Assembly: GCA_965230635.1 (NCBI GenBank)
Contig: CBDDLJ010000016.1
Coordinates: 320,089-384,088, forward strand
DNA from: CBDDLJ01 sp965230635
GTDB taxonomy: Bacteria; Pseudomonadota; Gammaproteobacteria; UBA1113
DNA: 64,000 bases
Reading direction: 5' to 3'
Translations under genes and position numbers: made by a program
The notes under the pieces: model-generated
The model's database searches: none
Told to the model about the DNA's origin: nothing
What the model saw: only the letters and a program-made list of their open reading frames with translations
In this document: piece after piece, positions 35,986-44,029 of the stretch
Position numbering within the stretch: position 1 is the first letter of the stretch
Layout of the letters: each line of letters starts with the position of its first letter

Positions 35986-37740
35986 TTAGAAATTCATCAT
36001 AGTTGGCTTTTCTGACCTATTTTCTGTTGCTGTTTGCGATAACAGTCGGAGACAATCCTTAGTCAACTCTTTAGAAAATTTCATTTTTTGAAATACACGA
36101 TGAAATAAATTCTGCGTTTGATCAACAAGTGGTTGATAACCATCCTGTGTGAGTTGATCTGTAAAATGTTTCAGCAGTTCAGACGGTTTGGTTTTAAGCG
36201 CTGGTTGTTTTAAATTATCATAAGCTGTTTGCACCAATGTTTGAAGTTTTGATAGTTCAACCCCGTAGTCAATAGCGATTAACGCCATTGCAATTGGCGT
36301 ACTGACATCTTTATAGTTTTCTTTATGCCAGTGGATACCATCCGCGTGGTTTGTAAAATCTAAAGAATGTGTTTTAGTAAATAAACTTAGATCTAGAGTG
36401 AAGCTATGATGAAATACAGATGCAACCTCATTCCAAGCTGTATTTAACATATCATAACCTTTTGTTACATTGTTATCGGTAAACAGCCCAAATGCTTGAA
36501 AGAAAGCAGGATTAATTAAATGTAAGAAGTTAACAGGTAGATACTGTGTTAATGAGGCAAAGTTATTTATGAGAGTATCTATCATATTAAAACCAGTCAG
36601 CTCGCCGCTATTTAACTTTGATAACATATCAGTTGCCTCTGTATAGCCATATTTCGACATGCTCGCAAGCGCTGCTTCTAAGTTACCTTCTGCTAAATAT
36701 TCAGCGGCTGATAGTTCACCAGGTTTTTTATAGTAAAGTGCATGTATTTTATTCCATGCTTCATGGAGCTTAATGACTTCAGGATTGGATAGTTTCGAAG
36801 CTTCGTATAGTTTCATATAAGCAGTGATTTTGTCGTAAAAACTAAGGTGAAACTCTGTTTTTAATGCTTTTATCTCAGTTTTATTTATTGCTTCATCATC
36901 TTCAATAGCTTTTATGATTTTTTCTGAGATCGTTTTGCCAATAGTCACATATGCATGACTGTGTGCTAATCGGATATTGAGACTGTAAATTTGAATTGAC
37001 ATTTTAAGCAAGGATGCATCGATTCCGTGTTTAAACCAGTGCTTAAAAATATCAATGGACGCTCTACCATAGCCTTTATTTTTTGACAAGTATTCGCATG
37101 TTTTATTCAGCATTTCATCTGACATGTCATCATTGCCTTTTAATTTATCCAAATATTGGCTGCCATCAAGAATAATTCGTGTTGGCCGCTGATCTTGACG
37201 CAAATCATTCACACCAAGATGGGTAATGATAGTATCAGGCAGTGATTTCAGATTTCGCAAGAAAATAGGATCTTGTTTAGCCGAGTTTTGTGTTGTTTCA
37301 ATGCTAGAGAAACCTAATGCTCTTTTTCCATTGTGGCAAAAGTCTCGGTTGATGACGATAGGCATATAATCTTTGTATTTTAGGCTGAGTAATCCTCGTA
37401 AAATAGTAGAGTCAGCTGTTGTTTCTAATTGCTTTTTTATTAAATTAACTGTTTCTTGAGTGGCTTCAAGGGCTGCGAATAGACGATCAGAAAGTAATTG
37501 ATTAGTTTTTTTAGCTTGCAGATAGACATGTAGAAATTTTTCTAGAAAAAATTGATTTGCATGTTGCTGTAAATATTTTTCAATACGCACATAATACGGT
37601 TTTTCCCAATATGAACTTTCGATGCTGATACTGTCAAATAAGCCACCAAATTTACATCCTCGTGCAATGGAATGTCCTAGAGTAACTAAGTGACGTTTTT
37701 GTTGGTATGGCATTTCTGGTTTCTTGCTTTTTTTCTTCAT
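35986..37740 (-). CDS. Putative SGNH/GDSL-type hydrolase with large insertion
   Basis: I do not recognise the whole 584-residue protein, but three motifs in order match SGNH hydrolases. Block I is TLGHSIARG (Ser24; the usual GDS is GHS), block III is HLGVND (residues 174-179, Asn178), and block V is DGIHW (Asp467, His470), a form seen in PC-esterase-like members. Between blocks III and V lies an insertion of roughly 280 mostly helical residues, longer than in ordinary family members. No signal peptide or membrane helix is visible and the N-terminus is very basic. An esterase or acetyl-esterase acting in a host is possible. The gene ends about 100 bp from tRNA-Leu. Confidence 0.65.
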   Translation of the reverse strand: MKKKSKKPEMPYQQKRHLVTLGHSIARGCKFGGLFDSISIESSYWEKPYYVRIEKYLQQHANQFFLEKFLHVYLQAKKTNQLLSDRLFAALEATQETVNLIKKQLETTADSTILRGLLSLKYKDYMPIVINRDFCHNGKRALGFSSIETTQNSAKQDPIFLRNLKSLPDTIITHLGVNDLRQDQRPTRIILDGSQYLDKLKGNDDMSDEMLNKTCEYLSKNKGYGRASIDIFKHWFKHGIDASLLKMSIQIYSLNIRLAHSHAYVTIGKTISEKIIKAIEDDEAINKTEIKALKTEFHLSFYDKITAYMKLYEASKLSNPEVIKLHEAWNKIHALYYKKPGELSAAEYLAEGNLEAALASMSKYGYTEATDMLSKLNSGELTGFNMIDTLINNFASLTQYLPVNFLHLINPAFFQAFGLFTDNNVTKGYDMLNTAWNEVASVFHHSFTLDLSLFTKTHSLDFTNHADGIHWHKENYKDVSTPIAMALIAIDYGVELSKLQTLVQTAYDNLKQPALKTKPSELLKHFTDQLTQDGYQPLVDQTQNLFHRVFQKMKFSKELTKDCLRLLSQTATENRSEKPTMMNF

Positions 37741-37838
37741 ATTTCATTGTCCTTCTTTTTATGATTAAATTTGCGTGTAAATGCTTCTCAGCAATATCAC
37801 GTTATGATTGAGATTAATCCGAGTTCATTTCATGTTCA

Positions 37839-38156
37839 TTATATTTCGTTCACAAGTGATGCCTCTGATAGCGATCCTTGATAATCGATTTTTTTTATCC
37901 GATAATAGATGATTAACAAGGTCGTAATTCCACAAGCGACAATACTGATGCCATAACCAAGTACAAGGATGATATCCTTAGTAAAATAACCATGCCAAAT
38001 AGTGAATACCTTAATTAAACAAAAACCAACGAAGGTCAATAATGAAACATCATTTGAATGCTTTTTTTTAAGTAGCAGCAGAATTTGAGGGATAAATAAA
38101 GCAGCATTGATAAATAATCCTGCGCTAAAAGTAAAGTCAACTATGGTTTCTAACAT
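37839..38156 (-). CDS. SemiSWEET / PQ-loop membrane protein
   Basis: A 105-residue protein with three hydrophobic helices. ALFIPQILLLLKKKHSNDVS contains the PQ motif and the polar loop typical of SemiSWEET half-transporters, which dimerise to move sugars. AGGAGGAAAT precedes the ATG by an ideal distance. The last 15 residues are polar. Its substrate is not known; some bacterial PQ-loop proteins carry other small molecules. Confidence 0.82.
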   Translation of the reverse strand: MLETIVDFTFSAGLFINAALFIPQILLLLKKKHSNDVSLLTFVGFCLIKVFTIWHGYFTKDIILVLGYGISIVACGITTLLIIYYRIKKIDYQGSLSEASLVNEI

Positions 38157-38271
38157 AATTTCCTCCTAAATTTTATAGTAGAACTATAATATCACGTAAT
38201 GCCAATGCCACAAAAAGATTCTTTAGAGATTGCCACGACATAGTTTTATATGTCAGGCTATTTTTGTTTAA

Positions 38272-38301
38272 TAAAAAAGCAAACACTGTTTTGTTTTTGC
38301 T
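38272..38301 (-). terminator. Factor-independent terminator
   Basis: Read on the minus strand: AGCAAAAAC pairs with GTGTTTGCT (one mismatch) around the loop AAAACA, followed by TTTTTT. It lies 15 bp after the stop of the small gene at 38317 and should end that transcript together with the regulator's. Confidence 0.7.
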
Positions 38302-38316
38302 TGCTTATTAACAAGT

Positions 38317-38520
38317 TTAGTTAATTAGTTCAATTTTTTGTTCATCAAATACAATGACTAAATCTTTTGCGATAGCTTTTCCCAAAGCAATGCCATAAGC
38401 GGCATAATATTGTTTATTTTTTTTCGTTTGAATGAAATTAATAGTCTGGCCTTTTGTTAATTTTTTATTGTTTTCTTTGATAAGCTGGTATAAGTCTAAT
38501 TGATTAATGTCATTTAACAT
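38317..38520 (-). CDS. Small hypothetical protein after the CI-like regulator
   Basis: About 67 residues beginning MLNDINQLDLYQLI, with GTGAGG at ideal spacing, which decides for the ATG at 38520 over a GTG four codons upstream. It is soluble and lysine-rich; KGQTINFIQTKKNKQYYAAYG looks like a small beta-hairpin domain. No family is recognised. It follows the regulator gene by about 24 bp and shares its terminator, so it may be a co-expressed accessory. Confidence 0.6.
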   Translation of the reverse strand: MLNDINQLDLYQLIKENNKKLTKGQTINFIQTKKNKQYYAAYGIALGKAIAKDLVIVFDEQKIELIN

Positions 38521-38544
38521 AATAAACCTCACATGAATCTGTCG

Positions 38545-39204
38545 TTATGTTTTTACATTAACACGAATGACAATGCCTATTATTTGATAGGGTGCCTCTG
38601 GTGTTAATTCCATTTTTTCACTTCCATCTAGTGAAATAAGCCATGGGCTATTAGAACCTTTATGGATTAAATATTTTTTAATAATGACTTTTTTACTGCC
38701 ATGTTGGCGAAGTACGACTAAATTATTATGTTCAGGTTTTTTTATTAAATCAACAACGAAAATAGAGCCTGGATTGAATACAGGTTCTAAATGTTCATGG
38801 GAAAGAAACGCGATGGTTCCAGGTGATGATTTTGGTACACTTATACTAACCATACCGATGCGTTCACCATCAAAATTTTCCATTTGATAAAGAGGTAAAT
38901 CTTTGGGTTTGTCTTCAAGAATAATTCGTTCATCAATCTTTGAGACATTGTTACCCCACTGCACTAAGTCATCAAGGCTAATGGAGAATCCTTCGTTAAT
39001 GAAGAATGTAGTAATTTTTAATAGTGTATCGATGCGCGGGTTGGTGACATCGCCATTTAATAGACGTCTAATTAACGAACGATCAACATTAATACATTTT
39101 GCCAGTTTATAAGTGGTAAAATTATCATTGTCTCGACGGTTTTTTGCGCGAATCAGATCTTCAATGGCAATACCTAAATCAATACTGTTTGCTAAAGCTG
39201 TCAT
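38545..39204 (-). CDS. XRE-type HTH regulator with S24/CI-like C-terminal domain
   Basis: The N-terminal helix-turn-helix is at about residues 29-65 (TTYKLAKCINVDRSLIRRLL). The C-terminal domain (about 105-215) resembles LexA/CI S24 folds: FLSHEHLEPVFNPGSIFVVD and VVLRQHGSKKVIIKKYL. The Ser expected before the MEP-like step is absent (HEHLEP), so self-cleavage is unlikely even though the Lys-containing strand is present. TAGGAG lies before ATG 39204, which I prefer to TTG 39210. It diverges from the two membrane-protein genes and probably represses them or itself through the palindromes between. Confidence 0.82.
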   Translation of the reverse strand: MTALANSIDLGIAIEDLIRAKNRRDNDNFTTYKLAKCINVDRSLIRRLLNGDVTNPRIDTLLKITTFFINEGFSISLDDLVQWGNNVSKIDERIILEDKPKDLPLYQMENFDGERIGMVSISVPKSSPGTIAFLSHEHLEPVFNPGSIFVVDLIKKPEHNNLVVLRQHGSKKVIIKKYLIHKGSNSPWLISLDGSEKMELTPEAPYQIIGIVIRVNVKT

Positions 39205-39210
39205 AACCAA

Positions 39211-39528
39211 TGGCTCCTAATATTTTTTAATGTCTCTAGCATAACAGAGAACGTAGCAAAAAAGCAACGTCAAAATGTTTTTATAGTTTAAAAAAGCACT
39301 TTATTGTACATAATTTAGTCTAAAATAAACTTTTTTTAAAAAATATCAATTTTTTTCAAAAAAACAGTTGCATTAATGCAACGTTTCTTGTTAACGTATT
39401 GTCAATGATAACGATTTTAAATTGTAATAATTCATTTTTTTACAATTTGTTTGATTATCAAACCTGTTTGAAAATTAACTATTTTCAAGGATGGTGATGA
39501 ATAACAGTAATCAAAAGGGGAGAATGTT
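39211..39528. promoter_or_regulatory. Divergent regulatory region with palindromic sites
   Basis: No gene. It is very AT-rich, with a run of perfect or near-perfect palindromes. GTTGCATTAATGCAAC (39367-39382) is a perfect 16-mer; its half GCAACGT recurs at 39264-39270 beside the regulator gene. GTTTGATTATCAAAC (39449-39463) is a second palindrome, and AAATTGTAA/TTACAATTT arms span about 39417-39447. These look like operators for the divergent CI-like regulator. Confidence 0.6.
39367..39382. promoter_or_regulatory. Perfect 16-bp palindrome, candidate operator
   Basis: GTTGCATTAATGCAAC is its own reverse complement. A half-site (GCAACGT) is repeated at 39264-39270, close to the regulator's start. 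Dimeric HTH regulators of this class bind such sites. Confidence 0.6.
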
Positions 39529-39870
39529 ATGCCAAATACGCTGAATAAACAGTTTTTATCTCATGTGAAATCTAGTAATGGCAGCATGATAAATCATGTT
39601 GTCAATGCAGCCTGCATTGGTGCCATTGTCAATGGGATGTTAGGTTTCATCATTGGATTACAAGCAGGTAAAGTCGGTGCCTTTGTAGGGTTAGTACTTG
39701 GTTCATTGCTTGGAGCAATTTTTTTAGGCGTATTGTTGTTATATCTCGATATGAATAGTAATACATCTTTTAGAAAGTGGTTAAAGCAAAGAAAGTTGGA
39801 CTTAACAGGTTATGTTGAAAATAATCTGTTTCGAAGAAAAAGTTTATCTGTCAAGCAAAAGGAGAAGTAG
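39529..39870 (+). CDS. Small membrane protein with glycine-zipper helices
   Basis: A 113-residue protein with two adjacent hydrophobic helices (about 35-57 and 59-82), rich in GxxxG spacing (GAIVNGMLGFIIGLQAGKVG; LGSLLGAIFLG), then a basic C-terminus. GGGGAGA precedes the ATG. No family recognised. It is followed 2 bp later by a similar gene; together they form a divergent unit opposite the CI-like regulator. Glycine-zipper proteins can form pores or anchor in membranes, but function is unknown. Confidence 0.65.
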   Translation: MPNTLNKQFLSHVKSSNGSMINHVVNAACIGAIVNGMLGFIIGLQAGKVGAFVGLVLGSLLGAIFLGVLLLYLDMNSNTSFRKWLKQRKLDLTGYVENNLFRRKSLSVKQKEK

Positions 39871-39872
39871 TT

Positions 39873-40313
39873 ATGGGTGTACTAAATATAATAGGTGTTA
39901 AACGTAGTAAAAAGACCATGAGTATTCCGGTCATATTGGGATTAACGCGTTCTAACAAAACGGATGAGCAATTGCAGGCAATTGCCAATCAAAAGATTAT
40001 TCGTGGAACAGAGTTAATAAATAGAACGGTAAAAACAGCAGGTCTATGTGCGAAAGTAGGTGGTGCTGTTGGTATTGTTATTGGCTTGGGTGTTGGCTCA
40101 GCTGTTTCAGCTCCAGTTGGTATTATTGTTGGTGCAACAGTTGGCGCTGGAATAACAATTGTTCCTAATGTATATAAACGTGCATCTAGGCGAGCAGCTA
40201 AACGTGAGATAGCTGCAAGAAAAGCAGCAGTGGCTAATGATGTCAATACTGACAAAGAGGTGAGTTGTTGTGACATTGTTAACAATAAGCAAAACCCAAA
40301 GCCAGCGATATAG
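39873..40313 (+). CDS. Glycine-zipper membrane protein, 146 aa
   Basis: A long hydrophobic glycine-rich hairpin at about residues 58-95 (GGAVGIVIGLGVGSAVSAP, then GIIVGATVGAGITIVP) is followed by a strongly basic stretch (YKRASRRAAKREIAARKAA) and a polar tail. The start follows AGGAGAAG and is 2 bp from the upstream gene, so they are cotranscribed. The last 14 codons and the terminator are copied about 1.2 kb downstream without the rest of the gene. Function unknown. Confidence 0.65.
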   Translation: MGVLNIIGVKRSKKTMSIPVILGLTRSNKTDEQLQAIANQKIIRGTELINRTVKTAGLCAKVGGAVGIVIGLGVGSAVSAPVGIIVGATVGAGITIVPNVYKRASRRAAKREIAARKAAVANDVNTDKEVSCCDIVNNKQNPKPAI

Positions 40314-40329
40314 TCAGCGTTGGATTGTG

Positions 40330-40369
40330 GCCCCGATAGTTGTTTTATTATCGGGGCTTCTTTATTTTT
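40330..40369 (+). terminator. Factor-independent terminator
   Basis: GCCCCGATA pairs perfectly with TATCGGGGC, followed by TTCTTTATTTTT. It lies 16 bp after the 146-aa gene's stop and ends the two-gene transcript. Duplicated at 41527-41566. Confidence 0.9.
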
Positions 40370-40383
40370 CTTCGTGCAATATT

Positions 40384-40684
40384 TTACACTTTTAATTCTT
40401 GAGCATTAACAGAATGATTTGCCAATTCGTTTTCAGAGTCACTATCAGAATCACTTTGATTAATAAATATTGATAATCGTTCATTTTGTGTGGAATAGGC
40501 TTGCTGTGAGTGAGATTTGTCTGTCTCTTTTTTATTAGACTTTTTCGACAATACGGATGTTCTTTTAGTTTTAAATAACGCTCCTATTTTATAAAATGAA
40601 CTATGTATATCTTCTTGGCGCAATTCATTGACACCGGTTTTACAGGTGGAGCCAGACTTAAATGCTGTACTAATGGGAGCAGCA
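40384..40684 (-). pseudogene. Truncated copy of the 3' end of the 703-aa gene
   Basis: The frame matches the last roughly 100 codons of the gene at 41581-43692 (KSGS-CKTGV-ELRQEDIHSS through SDSDSDSENELANHSVNAQELKV) and then loses similarity at about 40684. An internal ATG at 40623 could give 79 residues, but it has no upstream gene or good ribosome site. Best read as a by-product of the 0.41 kb duplication. Confidence 0.8.
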
Positions 40685-40814
40685 TGAGAAAAACAGAAAA
40701 AAAAGTATTGTCATTCTCTTAAAGTAAGTCAATTCTGATAGTTATTATGTATTCTTGCTATGTTAGCTGGGTTTATTAAAAGATATTAATCTTACTTTAA
40801 ATAGTGAAGAAGGC

Positions 40815-41429
40815 ATGGTTGACAAGAGCAGTCCTGAGAGAGATGAGACTGCAGAAGGCAGATCGCCAGACTGCGTAGTAGATCTTCAAAGCTTAAATAC
40901 TAATAAGATCAAACTTAAAGTTGATGAATATATTAAATCTGGAAGTACTTATCACCTAATAGGACGTAATCGTTTCTTTAAAAAACTCGGGACAAATAGT
41001 TGTAGTGGTTTAGCCTATGACTTACTTATTCATGGAGGCATAAAAAAATTTATTGACAGCCGCCATTTTGTAACAGATAATATCGTTGTCACACCAAATA
41101 ATCTTGTGCTTTTTGTACAAGAAGCTGCTAAAAATGAAAAAAACAAACAGAAGAAAGTGAAATTAAAGATTTTTAGAGTTAACAAAAAGGGGGAAGTAAT
41201 GTTCCGTTTTTTTAGACATATAAAGACAGAGATGAGTTATAGCAGGGCATTTAGAGAAGCTCTTAACCTCTCGAAGCAGGGGAACAAAAAAGAGGCTTTT
41301 GGTCAACTTAATCTTTTATTAAAAGAACATCCAGCAGATCCTTATTTAAGGCACCAGCTATTGATGTTAGGAGAAGAACTAGAGCAGCCTGTTGAATTGC
41401 CAGAAATATTAATATCACAAAAAAAATAA
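40815..41429 (+). CDS. Unknown protein, 204 aa, between two direct repeats
   Basis: I do not recognise this protein. It is soluble and lysine-rich. Residues about 50-75 (GRNRFFKKLGTNSCSGLAYD) carry a lone Cys in an NSCSGLAYDLL context that loosely recalls cysteine-hydrolase active sites, with a later His in DSRHFV; this is speculative. The C-terminal 60 residues (SRAFREALNLSKQGNKKEAF) look like a TPR-type helical pair. It is flanked on both sides by the 0.41 kb repeat, and the downstream repeat supplies its terminator, which suggests it entered between the copies. Confidence 0.65.
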   Translation: MVDKSSPERDETAEGRSPDCVVDLQSLNTNKIKLKVDEYIKSGSTYHLIGRNRFFKKLGTNSCSGLAYDLLIHGGIKKFIDSRHFVTDNIVVTPNNLVLFVQEAAKNEKNKQKKVKLKIFRVNKKGEVMFRFFRHIKTEMSYSRAFREALNLSKQGNKKEAFGQLNLLLKEHPADPYLRHQLLMLGEELEQPVELPEILISQKK

Positions 41430-41467
41430 AATATTTGAAGTTAATATATGGAAGTCATGACGTAGGT

Positions 41468-41879
41468 TGACATTGTTAACAATAAGCAAAACCCAAAGCC
41501 AGCGATATAGTCAGCGTTGGATTGTGGCCCCGATAGTTGTTTTATTATCGGGGCTTCTTTATTTTTCCTCTTACAATATTTTATACTTTTAATTCTTGAG
41601 CATTAACAGAATGATTTGCCAATTCGTTTTCAGAGTCACTGTCAGAATCACTTTGATTAATAAATATTGATAATCGTCCATTGTGTGTGGAAGAGGCTTG
41701 CTTTGAGCGAGATTTGTCTGTCTCTTTTTTATTAGACTTTTTCGACAATACGGATGTTCTTTTGGTTTTAAATAACGCTCCTATTTTATAAGATGAACTA
41801 TGTATATCTTCTTGGCGCAATTCATCGACACCGGTTTTACAGGCGGAGCCAGACTTAAATGCTGCACTAATGGCAGCAA
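41468..41879. repeat. 0.41 kb direct repeat, copy 2
   Basis: Second copy of 40271-40684. Here the 703-aa gene's end is continuous with its gene, while the 146-aa gene's end is an orphan. Each copy is thus native at one side only, so the block spans what was once a single junction between the two genes. Confidence 0.88.
41527..41566 (+). terminator. Factor-independent terminator, duplicated copy
   Basis: Same GCCCCGATA/TATCGGGGC stem and T-rich tail as at 40330. It now serves the 204-aa gene ending at 41429. No T-run follows on the minus strand, so it does not terminate the convergent 703-aa gene. Confidence 0.88.
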
Positions 41880-43692
41880 TGCCAGTTGCTGCTGTTATGC
41901 CTAATTGCATGCCAACCCAATTAAACGTTCTTTGTATTTTGCTGGAGCCACCAGCACTGAACAGGCCAGAAGCCAAGGCGTTTGCGGCAACAGCTGCATA
42001 TAAAAACCCATAGGCAATATAGAGTCCTGCTTGCTTTATTTTAAATGCTTGTTTTGCTTGTTGATCTTGTTTCATCTGTTGAGCACTCTTTTTGACAGGA
42101 GCAGATATTTTTTTACTATGAGATTCCGCTGTGATTTCTGAAGGCAATTCTTTTTTTCGAGAAAATGCTTGTGAGAAAAAATGCACTATTGAATTACCTA
42201 CCGTCAATCCCTTACTGATGATAAATGCCATTGGTTTCACTAACACATTCTTCGCAACAGAATCAAGGAATGATCCTATATTTTTCAATGTAAAGATGTT
42301 TTCCACTGCCAGAAAGAGTGACATTGTTACTCCAACAATGACAGTTGCAGCAGCATTGCTAGTATGCATAATGCCAGTCCAGAACTGGATAGCTGTTGTT
42401 GAAAATGTACCAAATGCAGCAATACTGGTAAACACAGCAAGTAAAATAGTTGCTGGGACAATGGCTAGCAATAAGACTTTTGATAGCACAGAGGTTATTT
42501 TTTTCTGTGCAGGTAACTCTTTAAAAACATTCCATTTATTTTGAAAGAATTGTTTTAGTCCTATATCATATATTTTTTTGTAAAGCGCAATGGTATTTTT
42601 CATTAAGCTCACCAGAGTGCTTAACATTAACATAGCGATACACTGTATTGTTGTTATAGCAACAAAAGCGCCAACTGTTGCCAAAACAGCCATTGCAATA
42701 GGTACGGCTGTGACGGGTAAATAACCCAGCCCAGTTAACTGAGTTGGGATTGAGAGAAAAGACATAAACGTGATAATGCCGATGGTGATTCCATTGGCAT
42801 AGGCTAACAACATAAAAAATGGAGTGACAGCGTATTTTAAAAATGCTTTCCCAGCAGGTGATTCCACATCATCAGCAATTTTGCAAGTAAATTCTTTATC
42901 ATAGAAAAAATTTACCATGAGTGATTTTGTTGGCCGGTGAACTAATGCCTTGTTGGTAATTAATGTTGCTATCCCTAAGCCGAGTGCTAAGGGAATAGCA
43001 ACAGCGGGATTAGAGAAAAGCACAAGAATAGCCACGATATTCACTGTCATAGAGCCTATGGCAAACATCCAGCTAAATCCACCAAATAAAGCACTGTGTT
43101 TATTCTTATAATCATGTCTTTTTTGTTTTTCCTGGCGTCTTTCTTTTTCTTTTATATTGTCTTCCGTGTTATAAGAAATAACATAGTTTGTTTTTTTTAC
43201 ACCATTGATTTTTTCTATGTCTTTTCGAATACACATTTCTCCACCAATTTTTTGGCTAAGGTGGTTAATATGACGTTTTAATGGAGTAATAAATAACAAT
43301 AGCTTTTTAGCGTCAGGAATTTTGTCAAGTTTCTCTTTGTGTTCGCCAGAGGGGTGGGCGACATGGATCAATCCATTTGCTAAACTTTCTAGAAATTTTT
43401 TTGCTCTTTGCTTATCAGACTCATAGCTGATGTTAGAAAAGAATTCATTATAGTATGATCTTACTAAATTCATACCACCAAATCGGTATAGTAAGTCAAT
43501 TATCTTATATAAATCTTTGTCTATACCTTTTTTATAAAATAACAATCGGATAGGATGGTTAATATAATCATCAAAGGTTTTTTTCCATAGTGCATATTGG
43601 CCTATAATACTTTTATCATTATTACCGGCAGTCTGAGACAATAATGCTAATTTTTCTTCGTTAGAGTTTGATTTTACAATAATTTTTGTCAT
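41581..43692 (-). CDS. Unknown multi-pass membrane protein, 703 aa
   Basis: No family recognised. A hydrophilic N-terminal 200 residues precede a large hydrophobic region with about ten helices (for example NIVAILVLFSNPAVAIPLAL, and MAFIISKGLTVGNSIVHFF), then a basic cytoplasmic-looking tail. The C-terminus INQSDSDSDSENELANHSV is Ser/Asp/Glu-rich; acidic C-termini occur in type IV secreted effectors of Legionellales, but so do they elsewhere. It is intact, and its last 100 codons are duplicated at 40384-40684. Confidence 0.78.
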   Translation of the reverse strand: MTKIIVKSNSNEEKLALLSQTAGNNDKSIIGQYALWKKTFDDYINHPIRLLFYKKGIDKDLYKIIDLLYRFGGMNLVRSYYNEFFSNISYESDKQRAKKFLESLANGLIHVAHPSGEHKEKLDKIPDAKKLLLFITPLKRHINHLSQKIGGEMCIRKDIEKINGVKKTNYVISYNTEDNIKEKERRQEKQKRHDYKNKHSALFGGFSWMFAIGSMTVNIVAILVLFSNPAVAIPLALGLGIATLITNKALVHRPTKSLMVNFFYDKEFTCKIADDVESPAGKAFLKYAVTPFFMLLAYANGITIGIITFMSFLSIPTQLTGLGYLPVTAVPIAMAVLATVGAFVAITTIQCIAMLMLSTLVSLMKNTIALYKKIYDIGLKQFFQNKWNVFKELPAQKKITSVLSKVLLLAIVPATILLAVFTSIAAFGTFSTTAIQFWTGIMHTSNAAATVIVGVTMSLFLAVENIFTLKNIGSFLDSVAKNVLVKPMAFIISKGLTVGNSIVHFFSQAFSRKKELPSEITAESHSKKISAPVKKSAQQMKQDQQAKQAFKIKQAGLYIAYGFLYAAVAANALASGLFSAGGSSKIQRTFNWVGMQLGITAATGIAAISAAFKSGSACKTGVDELRQEDIHSSSYKIGALFKTKRTSVLSKKSNKKETDKSRSKQASSTHNGRLSIFINQSDSDSDSENELANHSVNAQELKV

Positions 43693-43790
43693 ATTAGTTT
43701 TTCCCCTCTAAACATTATTTTAATATTGGCATTAAATATTTTTAGATGCTTTTATATTAGCACTTTATTCTTAAGCAAATATTAACCATA

Positions 43791-43956
43791 TTATAGCAGT
43801 TTTCAATATTACTAAGTCATTATAAACTTCCTCTAATACGCGCTTGCTTTGTTCTTCAAAAGCTTATTTACAGTAAAGTAAAGCTCACTTTTGAAACCAC
43901 GCAAGCACGCGTTATACTCGCTTATACTGGCTTAGTAATATTGAAAACTGCTATAA
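43791..43956. repeat. MITE-like palindromic element, copy 2
   Basis: Colinear with 25372-25536, with the same terminal arms (TTATAGCAGTTTTCAATATT ... complement) and the same inner CGCGCTTGC/GCAAGCACGCG pairing. The ends could be read as TA-flanked, as in elements moved by IS630/mariner-type transposases, but no duplication can be proven. It lies about 80 bp from a decayed IS5-family transposase, which is not an obvious match to it. Confidence 0.85.
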
Positions 43957-44029
43957 ACCTTAGTTTTGCATGCTTTTTTAAACATATTTGTCATCATTGC
44001 TAAATAAGTTAAATGTTCATTATGCTGTG

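Larger units (their letters stand above)
40271..40684. repeat. 0.41 kb direct repeat, copy 1
   Basis: This block holds the 3' end of the 146-aa gene, its terminator and a piece matching the 3' end of the 703-aa gene. It recurs at 41468-41879 in the same orientation with few mismatches. The gene at 40815-41429 lies between the copies. Confidence 0.88.

Noticed and set aside
40384..40623. Independent 79-aa gene
   Set aside because: It equals the 3' end of the 703-aa gene and its similarity continues upstream of the putative ATG, so it is a duplicated fragment.
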